From the NCBI GenBank assembly GCA_009778325.1, contig WRJZ01000036.1, positions 1 through 52,184 on the forward strand: DNA of 52,184 nucleotides, written 5' to 3'. Below the pieces are notes generated by a model. That model saw nothing but the letters and a program-made list of their open reading frames with translations, did no database searches and was not told the origin of the DNA. This document shows positions 10,201-17,684 of this stretch, one piece after another; within the stretch, counting starts at the first letter, position 1; each line of letters begins with the position of its first letter. Source of the DNA: Candidatus Endomicrobium neocapritermitis. Its GTDB lineage: Bacteria > Elusimicrobiota > Endomicrobiia > Endomicrobiales > Endomicrobiaceae. The translations under genes were made by a program, and so were the position numbers.

Positions 10201-10513
10201 AGTTTAGAGCGGTTTGTCCGCCGAATCCCGAAATAATGGCTGCAGGACGTTCAATTTTAATTATTTTTTCAACCCAAAAAGGCGTTACAGGGTAGAGATA
10301 AACTTTTTTATTTTTACCGTGGTTTGTCTGCACGGAAGCTATGTTGGGGTTAATTATTATAACTTCAAGCCCTTCTTCGCAAAGCGCTTTTACCGCTTGC
10401 GAACCCGAATAGTCAAACTCTCCCGCTTGCCCTATAGACAAAGCGCCCGAACCTAACAAAATAACTTTTTGTTTTTTTCCGTTTTTGGGACGCAAGAAAT
10501 TAAAAATAGGCAT
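7256..10513 (-). CDS. carB: Carbamoyl-phosphate synthase large subunit
   Basis: CarB uses ammonia channelled from CarA, bicarbonate and two ATP to make carbamoyl phosphate for pyrimidines and arginine. The 1,085 residues are full length. There are two homologous ATP-grasp halves, each starting with a nucleotide-binding motif: VILLGSGALSIGQAGEFDYS near residue 20 and VITLGSGSYRIGSSCEFDW near residue 575. The C-terminal MGS-like allosteric domain ends the protein. An AAAGG precedes the ATG. The gene lies 10 bases after carA and 15 bases before purF in the glutamine-centred run. Confidence 0.97.
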   Translation of the reverse strand: MPIFNFLRPKNGKKQKVILLGSGALSIGQAGEFDYSGSQAVKALCEEGLEVIIINPNIASVQTNHGKNKKVYLYPVTPFWVEKIIKIERPAAIISGFGGQTALNCVIALEKSGVLKKHNVKVLGTQINALELSEDRELFAEKMRSIGVPTAKSYAVSTTKDALEMAEKIGYPVITRSAYALGGLGSGLAKTHGELLALTSSALMSCPQVLIEKSLHGWKEIEYEVMRDKSGNTITICNMENLDPMGIHTGDSIVVAPCQTINNTENNMLRDTALKIAGAVGIVGECNVQYALNPHDYSFYVIEINARLSRSSALASKATGYPIAYIAAKVVIGFDLLELKNPVTLTTSAFYEPSLDYVTLKVPRWDLTKFSGVSKKLGTQMKSVGEVMAIGRNFCEALQKAFRMVGENDLGILSPVFERVSDPELANELSSPTNLRLFAVYESFRRGKTLKWVYDKTKIDYWFLEHIFTLAGGENELYDFFKGKARSFKKLSKEILLEYKSKGFSDFQLANIFLDYPKDNARIRKTALEIRKFRTSLGVVPYVKQIDTTSSEYPTKSNYLYLSYDAVSHDVSANKNKPVITLGSGSYRIGSSCEFDWCSVMASSYFKNNGTGSVIINCNPETVSTDYSASDRLYFEELSTERVLDIVEIENPKGVVCSMGGQNPNNLIPDLSAAGVKILGHSAKSVQDAEDREKFSSLLDSLGIDQPLWTSARNRAEINAFVKKVGFPVLIRPSFVLSGTLMNVATDEENLNYYLSLVKDISSDCPVVISQFILDAKEIECDGVAKNGEVIASFVSEHIENAGVHSGDATLVFPAQKIYAHTYNTVKDITRKIAKGLNLNGPFNIQFIAKENDVKVIECNARASRSFPFVSKVAGLNLAELASKVINGENVKKVSLDESEIPFTGVKASQFSFTRLDGADPVTGVEMASTGEVGCLGKTFNHAMLLAMEATQIKKPLKGILLSTGREKEKIKFMDAAKEVFSMGIPVYATKGSSEYLAKHGYIPQTLHWHRNPTALDAIKNGNIDFVININKNLTIEELTNNSQIRKTAVKCACSLFTNLEKTMAYLKAYSSYDELENIEDCIYF

Positions 10514-10523
10514 AATTTTACCT

Positions 10524-11660
10524 TTATATTGAGTTTATAAATTCGTCCATTATCCACGCCGTATCGTTGGGACCGCTGCTTGCCTCCGGATGAAACTGTA
10601 CCGATAAAAACGGTTTTGTTTTATGTCGTATGCCCTCAACCGAGCCGTCGTTGGCGTTTTCAAACCAAAGCCTGAAATCTTTGGGTATGGAACTTCTTTC
10701 AACCGCATAACGGTGATTTTGGCTCGTCATAAACGCGCGTTTATCGGGCAAAGAAAAAACCGGCTGGTTGTGGCTTCTGTGTCCGTGATTAAGCTTTATT
10801 GTTTTAGCGCCCGCCGCAAGAGAAAGTATTTGATGTCCCAGACAAATTCCCAATATCGGTTTATTTTGCGTGATAATATATTTTTTAACGCGGTCGGAAA
10901 GGTCAGCCGTATTTTTAGGGTCGCCCGGACCGTTTGAGATAAGCCACGCGTCAGCGTTTATTTTTGAAAAATCCCAATCCCAGGGAACAAGCTCAACCGC
11001 GCAATTTCTGTCTGATAACATCCGTAAAATGTTCCATTTAACCCCGCAGTCTACAACGGCAATTTTTTTTCTCCCTTTTGAAATCACCTGCGGCTTTTTT
11101 ACGCTGACCGACGGTAAAAGCAAGCTTTTTGACGGATTTACGTATTCGTCTTTTTTAAAATTACTTAAAAATTCAAATTTGTCCGGTGTTTCTTTCGGAT
11201 TGCCTTCCGGCACAATTTTGCCAAACAGCGTTCCGCTTTCCCTTATAATCTGCACTAACTTTCTTGTGTCTATGCCGGTAATGCCGGGCACGTTTTGGGA
11301 GCACATCCAATCTTCTAATTTTTGTGTGCCGTCGTGATGATAGGCACCGTCAAAAATGTCGGAAACTATTATGCCTTGGGTTTTTATTCCCGCGCTTTCA
11401 TGCCCTAAAGACATAAAAAAATCCCCGTCTTGAAATGCGGGGATACCGTAGTTACCGATAAGGCAAAAGCTAAATACAAGTATCTGCCCCAAATACGACG
11501 GATCAGTCATAGCCTCCGTATAGCCAAGCATTCCGGTATTAAACACCATTTCGCCGCTTACCGAGGTATCAGCACCTATAAGACGCCCCTTAAACGATTG
11601 CCCGTTTGAAAGTTTAAGGATTGCTTTTCTATGCGTTTTGAAAAACCGTTTTTTATTCAT
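10524..11660 (-). CDS. carA: Carbamoyl-phosphate synthase small (glutaminase) subunit
   Basis: CarA hydrolyses glutamine and passes ammonia to CarB. The 378 residues show the family N-terminal domain (GEMVFNTGMLGYTE, FSFCLIGNYG) and a C-terminal class I glutaminase. The nucleophile is Cys273 in ILGICLGHQ, with His357 and Glu359 in SVQFHPEA. The start overlaps the stop of the ANTAR gene by 4 bases (ATGA), which couples translation of a regulator to that of a glutamine-consuming enzyme. All catalytic residues are intact. Confidence 0.97.
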   Translation of the reverse strand: MNKKRFFKTHRKAILKLSNGQSFKGRLIGADTSVSGEMVFNTGMLGYTEAMTDPSYLGQILVFSFCLIGNYGIPAFQDGDFFMSLGHESAGIKTQGIIVSDIFDGAYHHDGTQKLEDWMCSQNVPGITGIDTRKLVQIIRESGTLFGKIVPEGNPKETPDKFEFLSNFKKDEYVNPSKSLLLPSVSVKKPQVISKGRKKIAVVDCGVKWNILRMLSDRNCAVELVPWDWDFSKINADAWLISNGPGDPKNTADLSDRVKKYIITQNKPILGICLGHQILSLAAGAKTIKLNHGHRSHNQPVFSLPDKRAFMTSQNHRYAVERSSIPKDFRLWFENANDGSVEGIRHKTKPFLSVQFHPEASSGPNDTAWIMDEFINSI

Positions 11661-12253
11661 TTGCTATCCCTGTTTTTTGACGGCGTAAGCATTTCAACCA
11701 AACTTTTTGCCACTTCAATAAGAGGCTTTGACAAATTCATGGCTTTGCGCCTCATTTGTTTGTACGCTTGGTCTTCGGTCATGTTAAACTTTTCCATTAA
11801 AAGTCCCTTTGCTTTGTCTATAAGCTTCCTGTCTTCAAGTTTGTGTTCTAACTCCTCTATCTTGTGTTCAAAATAGTGTATTTTTCTCGTAAGGCGCACT
11901 ACGGAAGCCAGCGTATGGTTTAGCACCGTAGTGTCTAATGGTTTTGTAATGCAAAAAATATTTAACGACTCTCCCTTAAGCTCGTCAATGTATTCGCTTT
12001 GCTCAGAGTTGGCGAGTATTACCGTAGGGCATATGTCTAAATGTTCTATGGCTTGGGCGAGTTCCATACCGTTCATGTCGGTAAGCAAGTAATCCGTTAT
12101 GACAAAGTCGGGCTGAAAGCAGCTGACATTTCTTAATATTTCATTACCGCTCGCGGCGCTGGCAATTATTTCAAAAAACTGAACCCTAAGCCTGTCTTTT
12201 AAGTCAGACAGCGCCAATTCTGAACCGGCGATTATTATTTTTACCTGTGGCAT
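11657..12253 (-). CDS. ANTAR-domain response-regulator-like antiterminator (NitR-like)
   Basis: The first half (about residues 1-115 of 198) has a CheY-like receiver fold. An Asp lies at the usual phosphorylation site (Asp54, FVITDYLLTDMNG) and a Lys in the ITKP motif. The acidic pair expected after strand 1 is replaced by AGSE, so phosphorylation is doubtful. A coiled-coil linker leads to a C-terminal ANTAR domain (LIDKAKGLLMEKF through IEVAKSLVEML). ANTAR domains bind paired RNA hairpins with hexaloops and prevent termination. I start at the ATG reading MPQVKIII, because the longer frame from 12295 would overlap glnA. The gene lies 16 bases after glnA and overlaps carA. A glnA-ANTAR pair is known as glnA-nitR in clostridia. 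Confidence 0.88.
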   Translation of the reverse strand: MPQVKIIIAGSELALSDLKDRLRVQFFEIIASAASGNEILRNVSCFQPDFVITDYLLTDMNGMELAQAIEHLDICPTVILANSEQSEYIDELKGESLNIFCITKPLDTTVLNHTLASVVRLTRKIHYFEHKIEELEHKLEDRKLIDKAKGLLMEKFNMTEDQAYKQMRRKAMNLSKPLIEVAKSLVEMLTPSKNRDSK

Positions 12254-12269
12254 ATCTGTAGCCTTTTTT

Positions 12270-13598
12270 TTAATATGCTGATATATAACTGTCAATTTCC
12301 CATTGATGCACTTTGCTTATATATTCAAACCATTCTTTATTTTTTGCTTCAAGGTAACGATCAAAAATATGAATGCCGAGAGTGTTGCGCATTAAGTCGC
12401 TTTTTTGAAATTCCACGATGGCGCGTTCAAGGTCGCCGGGCAAATCCTCAATGCCGATTGCCGCCCTTTCGTCAGATGACATTTTGAAAAGGTTTTTGTC
12501 TACGCATTCAGGAGGTTTTATTTTGTTTTTTATACCGTCTAAGCCTGCCATTAAACACGCTGCCAAAACAAAATACGGATTAGCCGAAGGGTCAGGGCAA
12601 CGCAATTCAACGCGTGTGCTGTTTCCCCGCGCCGCAGGTATTCTTATCAGTGGACTTCTGTTTTTGCACGACCATGCTATATAAACCGGCGCCTCATAGC
12701 CCGGCACAAGTCTTTTGTAGGAGTTTACAAGAGGATTTGTTACAAGTGCCATGGAACGCATATGCTTGATAATGCCGCCGATAAAATTGTAAGCGACAGG
12801 CGAAAGATTAAGGCCGTCTTTAGTGTCAAAAAAAGCATTTTGCCCGTCTTTAAAAAGAGACATATTGGTATGCATGCCGGAACCGTTTATGCCGAATATG
12901 GGCTTTGGCATAAAAGTTGCGTGTAATCCGTGTTTTTTTGCGATCGCTTTAACAACCATTTTAAAAGTATTAATATTATCTGCGGTTTTAAGGGCTTCGC
13001 CGTATTTAAAATCTATCTCATGCTGCCCTCTTGCAACCTCGTGATGCGAGGCTTCTATTTCAAAACCCATTGCCTCAAGCGTTAAACAAATATCGCGTCT
13101 GACGTTTTCTCCCTTGTCTGTGGAACCCAAATCGAAGTAGCCCGCATCATCGTGAGGAATAGTTGTAGGATTTCCTTTTTCATCAGAAAGAAACAAGAAA
13201 AACTCGCATTCAGGACCCACGTTGAAAGTATATCCCATATCGGCGGCTTGTTTTATGGCTTTTTTCAGCGTATACCTTGGACAGCCTTCAAAAGGTTTGC
13301 CGTCAGGGGTATAAATATCGCATATTAAACGCGCAACTTTGCCGTCTTGCGGGCGCCACGGAAAAATCATAAATGTGTCAAGGTCGGGATAAAGATACAT
13401 ATCGCTTTCTTCTATACGCACAAAACCCTCGATTGACGAACCGTCAAACATACATTTGTTATCTAAGGCTTTCTCCAGCTGGCTTGCGGTAATTGCCACG
13501 TTTTTTAAAGTACCGAAAATATCGGTAAATTGCAGCCTGATAAATTTTACCGCTTGTTCTTTTACCATTTGAATTACTTGTTCTCTTGTGTTACTCAT
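12270..13598 (-). CDS. glnA: Glutamine synthetase type I (GSI-alpha)
   Basis: GlnA forms glutamine from glutamate, ammonia and ATP and acts as a dodecamer in the cytoplasm. The 442 residues fit GSI-alpha. Visible signatures are [17 protein letters not shown], the catalytic core [24 protein letters not shown], and the ATP-binding stretch [16 protein letters not shown]. The adenylylation-site region typical of GSI-beta is absent, as expected where control is by feedback and gene expression. A strong GGAGG lies 8 bases upstream of the ATG. The upstream leader carries a predicted promoter and the AAAGGC hairpin shared with the glutamate synthase and amtB units. Confidence 0.97.
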   Translation of the reverse strand: MSNTREQVIQMVKEQAVKFIRLQFTDIFGTLKNVAITASQLEKALDNKCMFDGSSIEGFVRIEESDMYLYPDLDTFMIFPWRPQDGKVARLICDIYTPDGKPFEGCPRYTLKKAIKQAADMGYTFNVGPECEFFLFLSDEKGNPTTIPHDDAGYFDLGSTDKGENVRRDICLTLEAMGFEIEASHHEVARGQHEIDFKYGEALKTADNINTFKMVVKAIAKKHGLHATFMPKPIFGINGSGMHTNMSLFKDGQNAFFDTKDGLNLSPVAYNFIGGIIKHMRSMALVTNPLVNSYKRLVPGYEAPVYIAWSCKNRSPLIRIPAARGNSTRVELRCPDPSANPYFVLAACLMAGLDGIKNKIKPPECVDKNLFKMSSDERAAIGIEDLPGDLERAIVEFQKSDLMRNTLGIHIFDRYLEAKNKEWFEYISKVHQWEIDSYISAY

Positions 13599-13740
13599 TT
13601 TTACTGCCTCCAGTTGAGTCGTATTTTTTTATGTATATATATCAAACAAGGCGCCCCTAAAAAGTTTCACTTTTTATGAGCGCCTTTGCCCAGTAAATAT
13701 TGAAAACAATTATCGAACCGCTTTCTTTAAATATAAATTT
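13599..13740 (-). promoter_or_regulatory. Leader A of the glnA operon: promoter and ANTAR-type hairpin
   Basis: A promoter can be read as TTTATA (13737-13732), a 17-base gap and GATAAT (13714-13709). Downstream, TGGGC and GCTCA (13692-13688 and 13681-13677) form a 5-bp stem around the hexaloop AAAGGC, with A1 and G4 as in ANTAR targets. A competing larger hairpin pairs AAGGCGC (13686-13680) with GCGCCTT (13654-13648), with AAAAAGT-GAAA-CTTTTT inside. The sequence after it (GTTTGATATATATAC) is a poor U-run, so termination may be weak. The same loop recurs in leaders B and C. Confidence 0.6.
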
Positions 13741-13751
13741 ACAAAAAATTT

Positions 13752-14489
13752 TCAGTTTTTACAATACATATTTTCGTACGGATTTTTGTTTAATGCGGCA
13801 TACTTTTTGAAGTTATTAACTTTTACCGCCGACAAATTTTTGTTGAAGTGTTTCGCATACGCTTTAACGTGTTTTTTAAGAAATTCTTTATCTGAATTTG
13901 TAAGTTTAACCTCTGCTGCTTCTTTGCCGAGATTAAACGCATCAGTTCCTCCGTAAAGGTAGATAGCGCCGCCGTGCATGCCAGTAGCGCAAAATCTGCC
14001 TGTAATTCTCTCGTTTTTAGAGAGCCCGAGCCCCAACAAAATTATGGCACCTCCCGCCATGTATTCGCCTAAAAAATCGCCTGCCGCACCGCCTACAACA
14101 ATAACAGGTTTCAAATCGCGGTATTCTTTCATGTGTATGCCCACCCTATAACCGACTGAGCCTTCAACGTATATTTCGCCGCCTCTCATAGCGTAACCCG
14201 CAGTGTCGCCGCAATGCCCGTGAACTATAATTTTACCGCGATTCATGGTGTTGGCAAGAGCGTCTTGCGCGGAACCGAATATTTCAAGTTCCGCCCCGTC
14301 CATATAAGCGGCGGTATCGTTGCCGGGCGTTCCGTAAATTTTTATTTTTATATTCTCGTCAAGCCCGCGCCCTATGTAACGCTGCCCGCAAACATCCGTA
14401 AGCTTAATATTTTTGGAAGTCCGCACAGCTTTATCAATGCTATCGTTAAGCGCGCGGTAATGAATGTTTTTTGCATTTATTGTTATCAT
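13752..14489 (-). CDS. Split glutamate synthase, GXGXG (GltB C-terminal domain) subunit
   Basis: This 245-residue protein corresponds to the C-terminal beta-helix domain of glutamate synthase, which is a separate gene in archaeal-type enzymes. Its repeated Gly motifs are easy to see, including GDTAGYAMRGGEIYVEGSVG, VVVGGAAGDFLGEYMAGG and CATGMHGGAIYLYGG. The domain is structural and helps the FMN subunit channel ammonia. The start overlaps the oxidoreductase gene by 4 bases, and it is the last gene of the five-gene unit. The glnA promoter follows directly. Confidence 0.9.
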   Translation of the reverse strand: MITINAKNIHYRALNDSIDKAVRTSKNIKLTDVCGQRYIGRGLDENIKIKIYGTPGNDTAAYMDGAELEIFGSAQDALANTMNRGKIIVHGHCGDTAGYAMRGGEIYVEGSVGYRVGIHMKEYRDLKPVIVVGGAAGDFLGEYMAGGAIILLGLGLSKNERITGRFCATGMHGGAIYLYGGTDAFNLGKEAAEVKLTNSDKEFLKKHVKAYAKHFNKNLSAVKVNNFKKYAALNKNPYENMYCKN

Positions 14490-15724
14490 TGTGCGCCTCC
14501 CCCAAACAACTTTTTGCGCCGGGTTTCAAACGGATAAACTCCCAAAGCAATATCTTTTATTTTTATATCGTAAGTAAGAGCAGAAAGTGAGGTTTTATTT
14601 TTAATTAAATCGGTATAAATGCCCGCACGGGCCACATTGTTAATAAGCGTAAACCCTTCTAAAATGTCTTTGTTAACTTTTAAACGGCTTAAAGCATTTT
14701 TGGTATTTTTTAAATAATGCGCCTTAGGCTCTTGAATGCCGGCAGACATTACCTGCATACCGAAAAATGATATAGCGTTCATTGAAAGGGCGTCGGCAGC
14801 CTCTGACTTTACGTCCGCCATATTAAGCCCAGCAACTTGTCCTTGCAGTACGGCATTCGGCCAAAGAGCCATTACTTTTTTCTGCTTGCTTAACATATCC
14901 GTACTTAAAGCGCAATCTCCCGCCGCGTAAACACTTTTAACTGAAGTTTGCATGTTTTTATCAACAACTATGCCTTTTTCAACTTTAACGCCCGAACCTT
15001 CTAAAAACGCTATGCCCGGTCTTACGCCGACAGCTATCACTAAAATATCGCAAGGCAAATCCTTGCCGTTTGAAAGCGTAATTTTTTTGCCGCGCACCGA
15101 TTTTATGCTTACGCCAAACTTAAAGCTTATGCCTTTGCTTTCAATATGATTTTGTATTATCTTTGCCGGTTCTTCGTCCAACACGCTTGCCATAATCCTG
15201 TCGGCTAAATCTATAACGGTAATGTTTTTTACTTTTCCATACAGGCCTTCAGCCGCTTTAAGCCCTACCAGACCCGCGCCTGCAATTACCACGTTTGATT
15301 CTTTGTTTACGGCGGCTTTTATTTTTTTCATATCGCCGTAAGTTAAAAAAGTAAACGCATTTTTTTGCTTTGCCAAGTCCCCGATAGGCGGGACAAACGG
15401 CACGCTGCCCGATGCTATTAAAAGTTTCTCATAACCGTATTTTTTATTTTGCCGCGTTGTTACAATTTTGCGTTTTGTGTCTATTTTAGAAACTTCACTT
15501 CCCAATTTTATGTCTATATTCAATCTTTTATAAAAAGATTGCGGGCGGTAAAACATTTTATTTTCGGAAAGCTTTTCGCTTAGCAAATAAGATATAAGCG
15601 GCTTACCGTAAGGAATAACGCTTTCGGCAGACAGCATTGTAATAGAACCTGCTTTATCAACAGAACGTATGCTTTCTGCTGCGCTTATTGCTGCCGCGCC
15701 TGCGCCTATTATTAAATATTTCAT
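14486..15724 (-). CDS. FAD/NAD(P)-dependent oxidoreductase subunit of split glutamate synthase
   Basis: The 412-residue protein is a pyridine nucleotide-disulfide oxidoreductase-type flavoprotein. It has an N-terminal FAD-binding GAGAAAISAAESIR motif, a central NAD(P)-binding motif VVIAGAGLVGLKAAEGL and a second FAD motif SVYAAGDCA. It lies between a polyferredoxin and the GXGXG subunit with 4-base overlaps on both sides. I infer that it feeds NAD(P)H electrons through the ferredoxin to the FMN subunit. A redox-active CxxxxC pair typical of disulfide reductases is not present. Confidence 0.85.
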   Translation of the reverse strand: MKYLIIGAGAAAISAAESIRSVDKAGSITMLSAESVIPYGKPLISYLLSEKLSENKMFYRPQSFYKRLNIDIKLGSEVSKIDTKRKIVTTRQNKKYGYEKLLIASGSVPFVPPIGDLAKQKNAFTFLTYGDMKKIKAAVNKESNVVIAGAGLVGLKAAEGLYGKVKNITVIDLADRIMASVLDEEPAKIIQNHIESKGISFKFGVSIKSVRGKKITLSNGKDLPCDILVIAVGVRPGIAFLEGSGVKVEKGIVVDKNMQTSVKSVYAAGDCALSTDMLSKQKKVMALWPNAVLQGQVAGLNMADVKSEAADALSMNAISFFGMQVMSAGIQEPKAHYLKNTKNALSRLKVNKDILEGFTLINNVARAGIYTDLIKNKTSLSALTYDIKIKDIALGVYPFETRRKKLFGGGAQ

Positions 15725-16179
15725 ATTACCTCCGCCGCTTCTTTTTCATCTAAAAATTTCAGCGCGCCGTTAGGACAGTTAGAAACGCAGGCCGGAGCTT
15801 TTTGGCTCTCGCATAAATCGCACTTAGATATTGCTTGGCCGCTATCGCTTTGTTTAATCGCGCCGAAAGGACACAACAGCATACACGATAAACACCCCAC
15901 GCAGCGTTCTATGTCGTGCTTCACAAAACCGTCTTCTTTATACATCGCGCCCGAAATGCAGGCTTTGACGCACTCTGCGTCTTTACAATGGCGGCATTGC
16001 AAGCCAAAATATGAAATAGCTTTTTTCTCAGGCATTTCCTCTATGGTTATACCTGCAGCTATATTTTCGTTTTTGTGCGCCTTAACAATATCTTTGGATT
16101 TTGAATGCGCAGTTTTGCAGTAAACTTCGCAAAGCCCGCAGCCAAGGCACTTACTTTCAAAAGCGTAAATTCTTTTCAT
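15721..16179 (-). CDS. Polyferredoxin (four 4Fe-4S motifs), electron-transfer subunit of split GOGAT
   Basis: The 152 residues carry four cysteine groups: CLGCGLCEVYC, CRHCKDAECVKAC, CVGCLSCMLLC and CDLCESQKAPACVSNC. This is the HycB/DmsB-like arrangement of four cubane clusters. Such proteins move electrons between a flavoprotein and a catalytic subunit. Its ATGA overlaps with the FMN subunit upstream and the flavoprotein downstream support a role inside the glutamate synthase complex. Confidence 0.88.
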   Translation of the reverse strand: MKRIYAFESKCLGCGLCEVYCKTAHSKSKDIVKAHKNENIAAGITIEEMPEKKAISYFGLQCRHCKDAECVKACISGAMYKEDGFVKHDIERCVGCLSCMLLCPFGAIKQSDSGQAISKCDLCESQKAPACVSNCPNGALKFLDEKEAAEVI

Positions 16180-17684
16180 ATTGCCTCCCCTGCGTATTTT
16201 ATGCCGAGTATTTCAAGTTCTTTATCGTTTAACCCTATGCCGCGCAACATAAACCTGTTTCCTCTAAGGCTGTCTATGGCGTTTATGCCCATTCCGCCCA
16301 GTATTTCTTGTATTTCGTGATTCCACGCCGAAACAAGGTTTACAAGGCGTTTATACATAATGTCGGGGTTAAGGCGTTTAACCAGATTTGCTTTTTGCGT
16401 GGCTATGCCCCAATTACATTTGCCGCCCATACACGAATGGCACATATGGCAGCCCATTGCTATCAAAGCGGCAGAGGCTATGTAAACCGCGTCAGCGCCT
16501 AAAGCCACGGCTTTTACAATGTCGGCGCTATTGCGAATGCTCCCTGCTATTATCAATGAAACGCTGTTACGGATTCCTTCTTCTCTTAAACGCTGGTCTA
16601 TGGCGGCAAGGGCAAGTTCTATCGGTATGCCCACATTATCGCGAACCCTTGCAGGTGCCGCGCCCGTACCGCCGCGAAAACCGTCTATAACTATGGCATC
16701 TGCGCCTGCGCGGGCAATGCCCGAAGCGATAGCCGCCGCGTTATGCACCGCCGCTATTTTTACAAAAACGGGTTTTTTGTAACCAGTTACTTCTTTAAGC
16801 GAATAAATAAGCTGGCGCAAATCTTCAATAGAATAAATGTCATGGTGCGGCGCAGGCGAAATAGCATCTGACCCTTCGGGTATCATTCTTGTCGCCGAAA
16901 CATCTTCGTCTACTTTTGCACCCGGCAAATGACCGCCTATGCCGGGCTTTGCGCCCTGACCGATTTTGATTTCAATGGCTGCGCCCGTGTTAAGATATTT
17001 TTTGTCTATACCGAACCTGCCTGATGCCACCTGCACTATAGTATTTTTGCCGTATTTATAAAACTCTTTATTAAGACCGCCCTCGCCGGTATTGTAATAA
17101 ATGCCAAGTTCAGCCGCCGCGCGAGCAAGCGACTCATGCGCGTTTTTTGAAATAGAACCGTAACTCATCGCTGAAAACATTATCGGCGCGTTAAGTTCAA
17201 GTTTTGGCGGCATTTTGGTTATAAGTTTGCCTTTGCCGTCAAACTCCAACTTGTCCGGATTTCTTCCTATAAACGTTTTTATTTCCATAGGTTCGCGCAA
17301 AGGATCTATAGACGGATTAGTAACCTGACTTGCGTTAAGCAGCATTTTGTCCCAATAAATCGGGAAAGGTTTTGGATTACCCATGCTCGTAAGAAGCACC
17401 CCGCCGGTTTCGGCTTGCTTGTAAATTTCGTTCATAGCCTCAGCAGTCCAATTAGCGTTTTCCTTAAATTCAAGAGGATATTTTTTTACTGTAAGCGCCT
17501 TTGTCGGGCAAAGTAAAACACATCTGTGGCAATTGACGCATAATGCTTCATCTGCGCGCATGATATTATCGGCTTCATCATAAGAGTGCACTTCGTTAGC
17601 GCATTGTTTGGCGCATACTTTGCAGTTTATACATTTTTTTTCATTGCGGATTATTTCATAACGCGGCATATTAAAATTTAGCAT
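16176..17684 (-). CDS. Archaeal-type glutamate synthase, FMN-binding catalytic subunit
   Basis: This subunit makes glutamate from 2-oxoglutarate and ammonia. The N-terminus has two 4Fe-4S motifs (CINCKVCAKQC and CVNCHRCVLLC). The rest is the FMN/2-oxoglutarate barrel with MSYGSISKNAHESLARAA, NTGEGG, KIGQGAKPGIGGHLPG and IDGFRGGTGAAP. CHMCHSCMGGKCNWG near the C-terminus is the 3Fe-4S loop. The 502 residues match archaeal-type GltB rather than the large fused bacterial enzyme. It overlaps the amidotransferase upstream by 7 bases and the polyferredoxin downstream by 4. Confidence 0.94.
   Translation of the reverse strand: MLNFNMPRYEIIRNEKKCINCKVCAKQCANEVHSYDEADNIMRADEALCVNCHRCVLLCPTKALTVKKYPLEFKENANWTAEAMNEIYKQAETGGVLLTSMGNPKPFPIYWDKMLLNASQVTNPSIDPLREPMEIKTFIGRNPDKLEFDGKGKLITKMPPKLELNAPIMFSAMSYGSISKNAHESLARAAAELGIYYNTGEGGLNKEFYKYGKNTIVQVASGRFGIDKKYLNTGAAIEIKIGQGAKPGIGGHLPGAKVDEDVSATRMIPEGSDAISPAPHHDIYSIEDLRQLIYSLKEVTGYKKPVFVKIAAVHNAAAIASGIARAGADAIVIDGFRGGTGAAPARVRDNVGIPIELALAAIDQRLREEGIRNSVSLIIAGSIRNSADIVKAVALGADAVYIASAALIAMGCHMCHSCMGGKCNWGIATQKANLVKRLNPDIMYKRLVNLVSAWNHEIQEILGGMGINAIDSLRGNRFMLRGIGLNDKELEILGIKYAGEAI

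Noticed and set aside
7484-10456. Several plus-strand open frames of 70-170 codons across carB.
   Set aside because: They lie opposite a conserved full-length gene, show no domain and follow its codon periodicity; they are antisense shadows.
13599-13740. Glutamine riboswitch (glnA motif) in front of glnA.
   Set aside because: The conserved words I recall for that class are missing; the AAAGGC hairpin explains the leader better.
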